This document shows, one piece after another, positions 5,552-5,580 of a stretch of 5,580 bases of DNA; the first letter of the stretch is position 1, and each line of letters starts with the position of its first letter. The notes beneath the pieces are model-generated. The model was not told where the DNA came from. It made no database searches and worked only from the letters and a program-made list of their open reading frames with translations. Both the position numbers and the translations under genes were made by a program. This DNA is from a bacterium (Candidatus Ratteibacteria) CG_4_9_14_3_um_filter_41_21 (GTDB lineage Bacteria > Ratteibacteria > UBA8468). The DNA lies in NCBI GenBank assembly GCA_002791075.1, contig PFWI01000172.1, positions 1-5,580 on the forward strand, read 5' to 3'.

Positions 5552-5580
5552 AACCACGAATTACGCGAATTAATCGAATT
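5552..5580. repeat. Partial second copy of the CGAAT-family palindrome, cut by the window edge
   Basis: AACCACGAATT is followed by CGAATT units at 5557, 5566 and 5575, again 9 bp apart. Positions 5545-5564, including seven flanking bases AAATAGC, are identical over 20 bp to the complement of 3058-3077. The element therefore belongs to the same family as 2988-3070, in inverted orientation, and its other arm should lie beyond the window. Confidence 0.75.

Noticed and set aside
2988..5580. CRISPR array
   Set aside because: The repeats are inverted, periodic at 9-10 bp and lack equal-length unique spacers.

Overview
The window looks like a chromosomal fragment from an uncultured bacterium. Starts are ATG or GTG, several genes have strong Shine-Dalgarno sites, genes are packed with 4-bp overlaps, and base composition is moderately AT-rich. 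The intergenic DNA is full of short palindromic repeats of the kinds seen in many environmental candidate-phylum genomes. The lineage cannot be fixed from this sequence. Most of the proteins belong to families shared by Bacteria and Archaea.

Layout. A plus-strand gene (58-1581) encodes a family-39 membrane glycosyltransferase. Everything else is on the minus strand and reads leftward: a small GAD-domain-like protein (5397-5047), a 200-bp gap holding nested palindromes, a MEMO/AmmB-family protein (4846-4034), a PiT-type phosphate transporter (4037-3072), an 83-bp palindromic element, a DUF47/PhoU-like protein (2970-2305), and LarB (2308-1568). LarB and the glycosyltransferase converge and overlap by 14 bp. 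MEMO/PiT and DUF47/LarB each overlap by 4 bp, so the four genes look like one operon.

How the genes fit together. PiT plus DUF47 is a familiar phosphate-uptake pair. LarB makes the first intermediate of the nickel-pincer nucleotide cofactor. MEMO-family proteins are metal-binding proteins of unsettled role, usually linked to AMMECR1 and a radical SAM protein. LarC, LarE, AMMECR1 and the radical SAM partner are not in this window, so LarB and MEMO may be orphans or have partners elsewhere.

The most striking non-coding signal is the palindrome between pit and the DUF47 gene. It is flanked by a 6-bp direct repeat that includes the pit stop codon. Removing it with one copy of the repeat restores a 10-nt gap containing a perfect ribosome binding site. 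This reads as a small mobile palindrome inserted into an operon. A second member begins at the right edge of the window next to the same 6-bp sequence in the opposite orientation. At least three other repeat families occur between 4853 and 5540.
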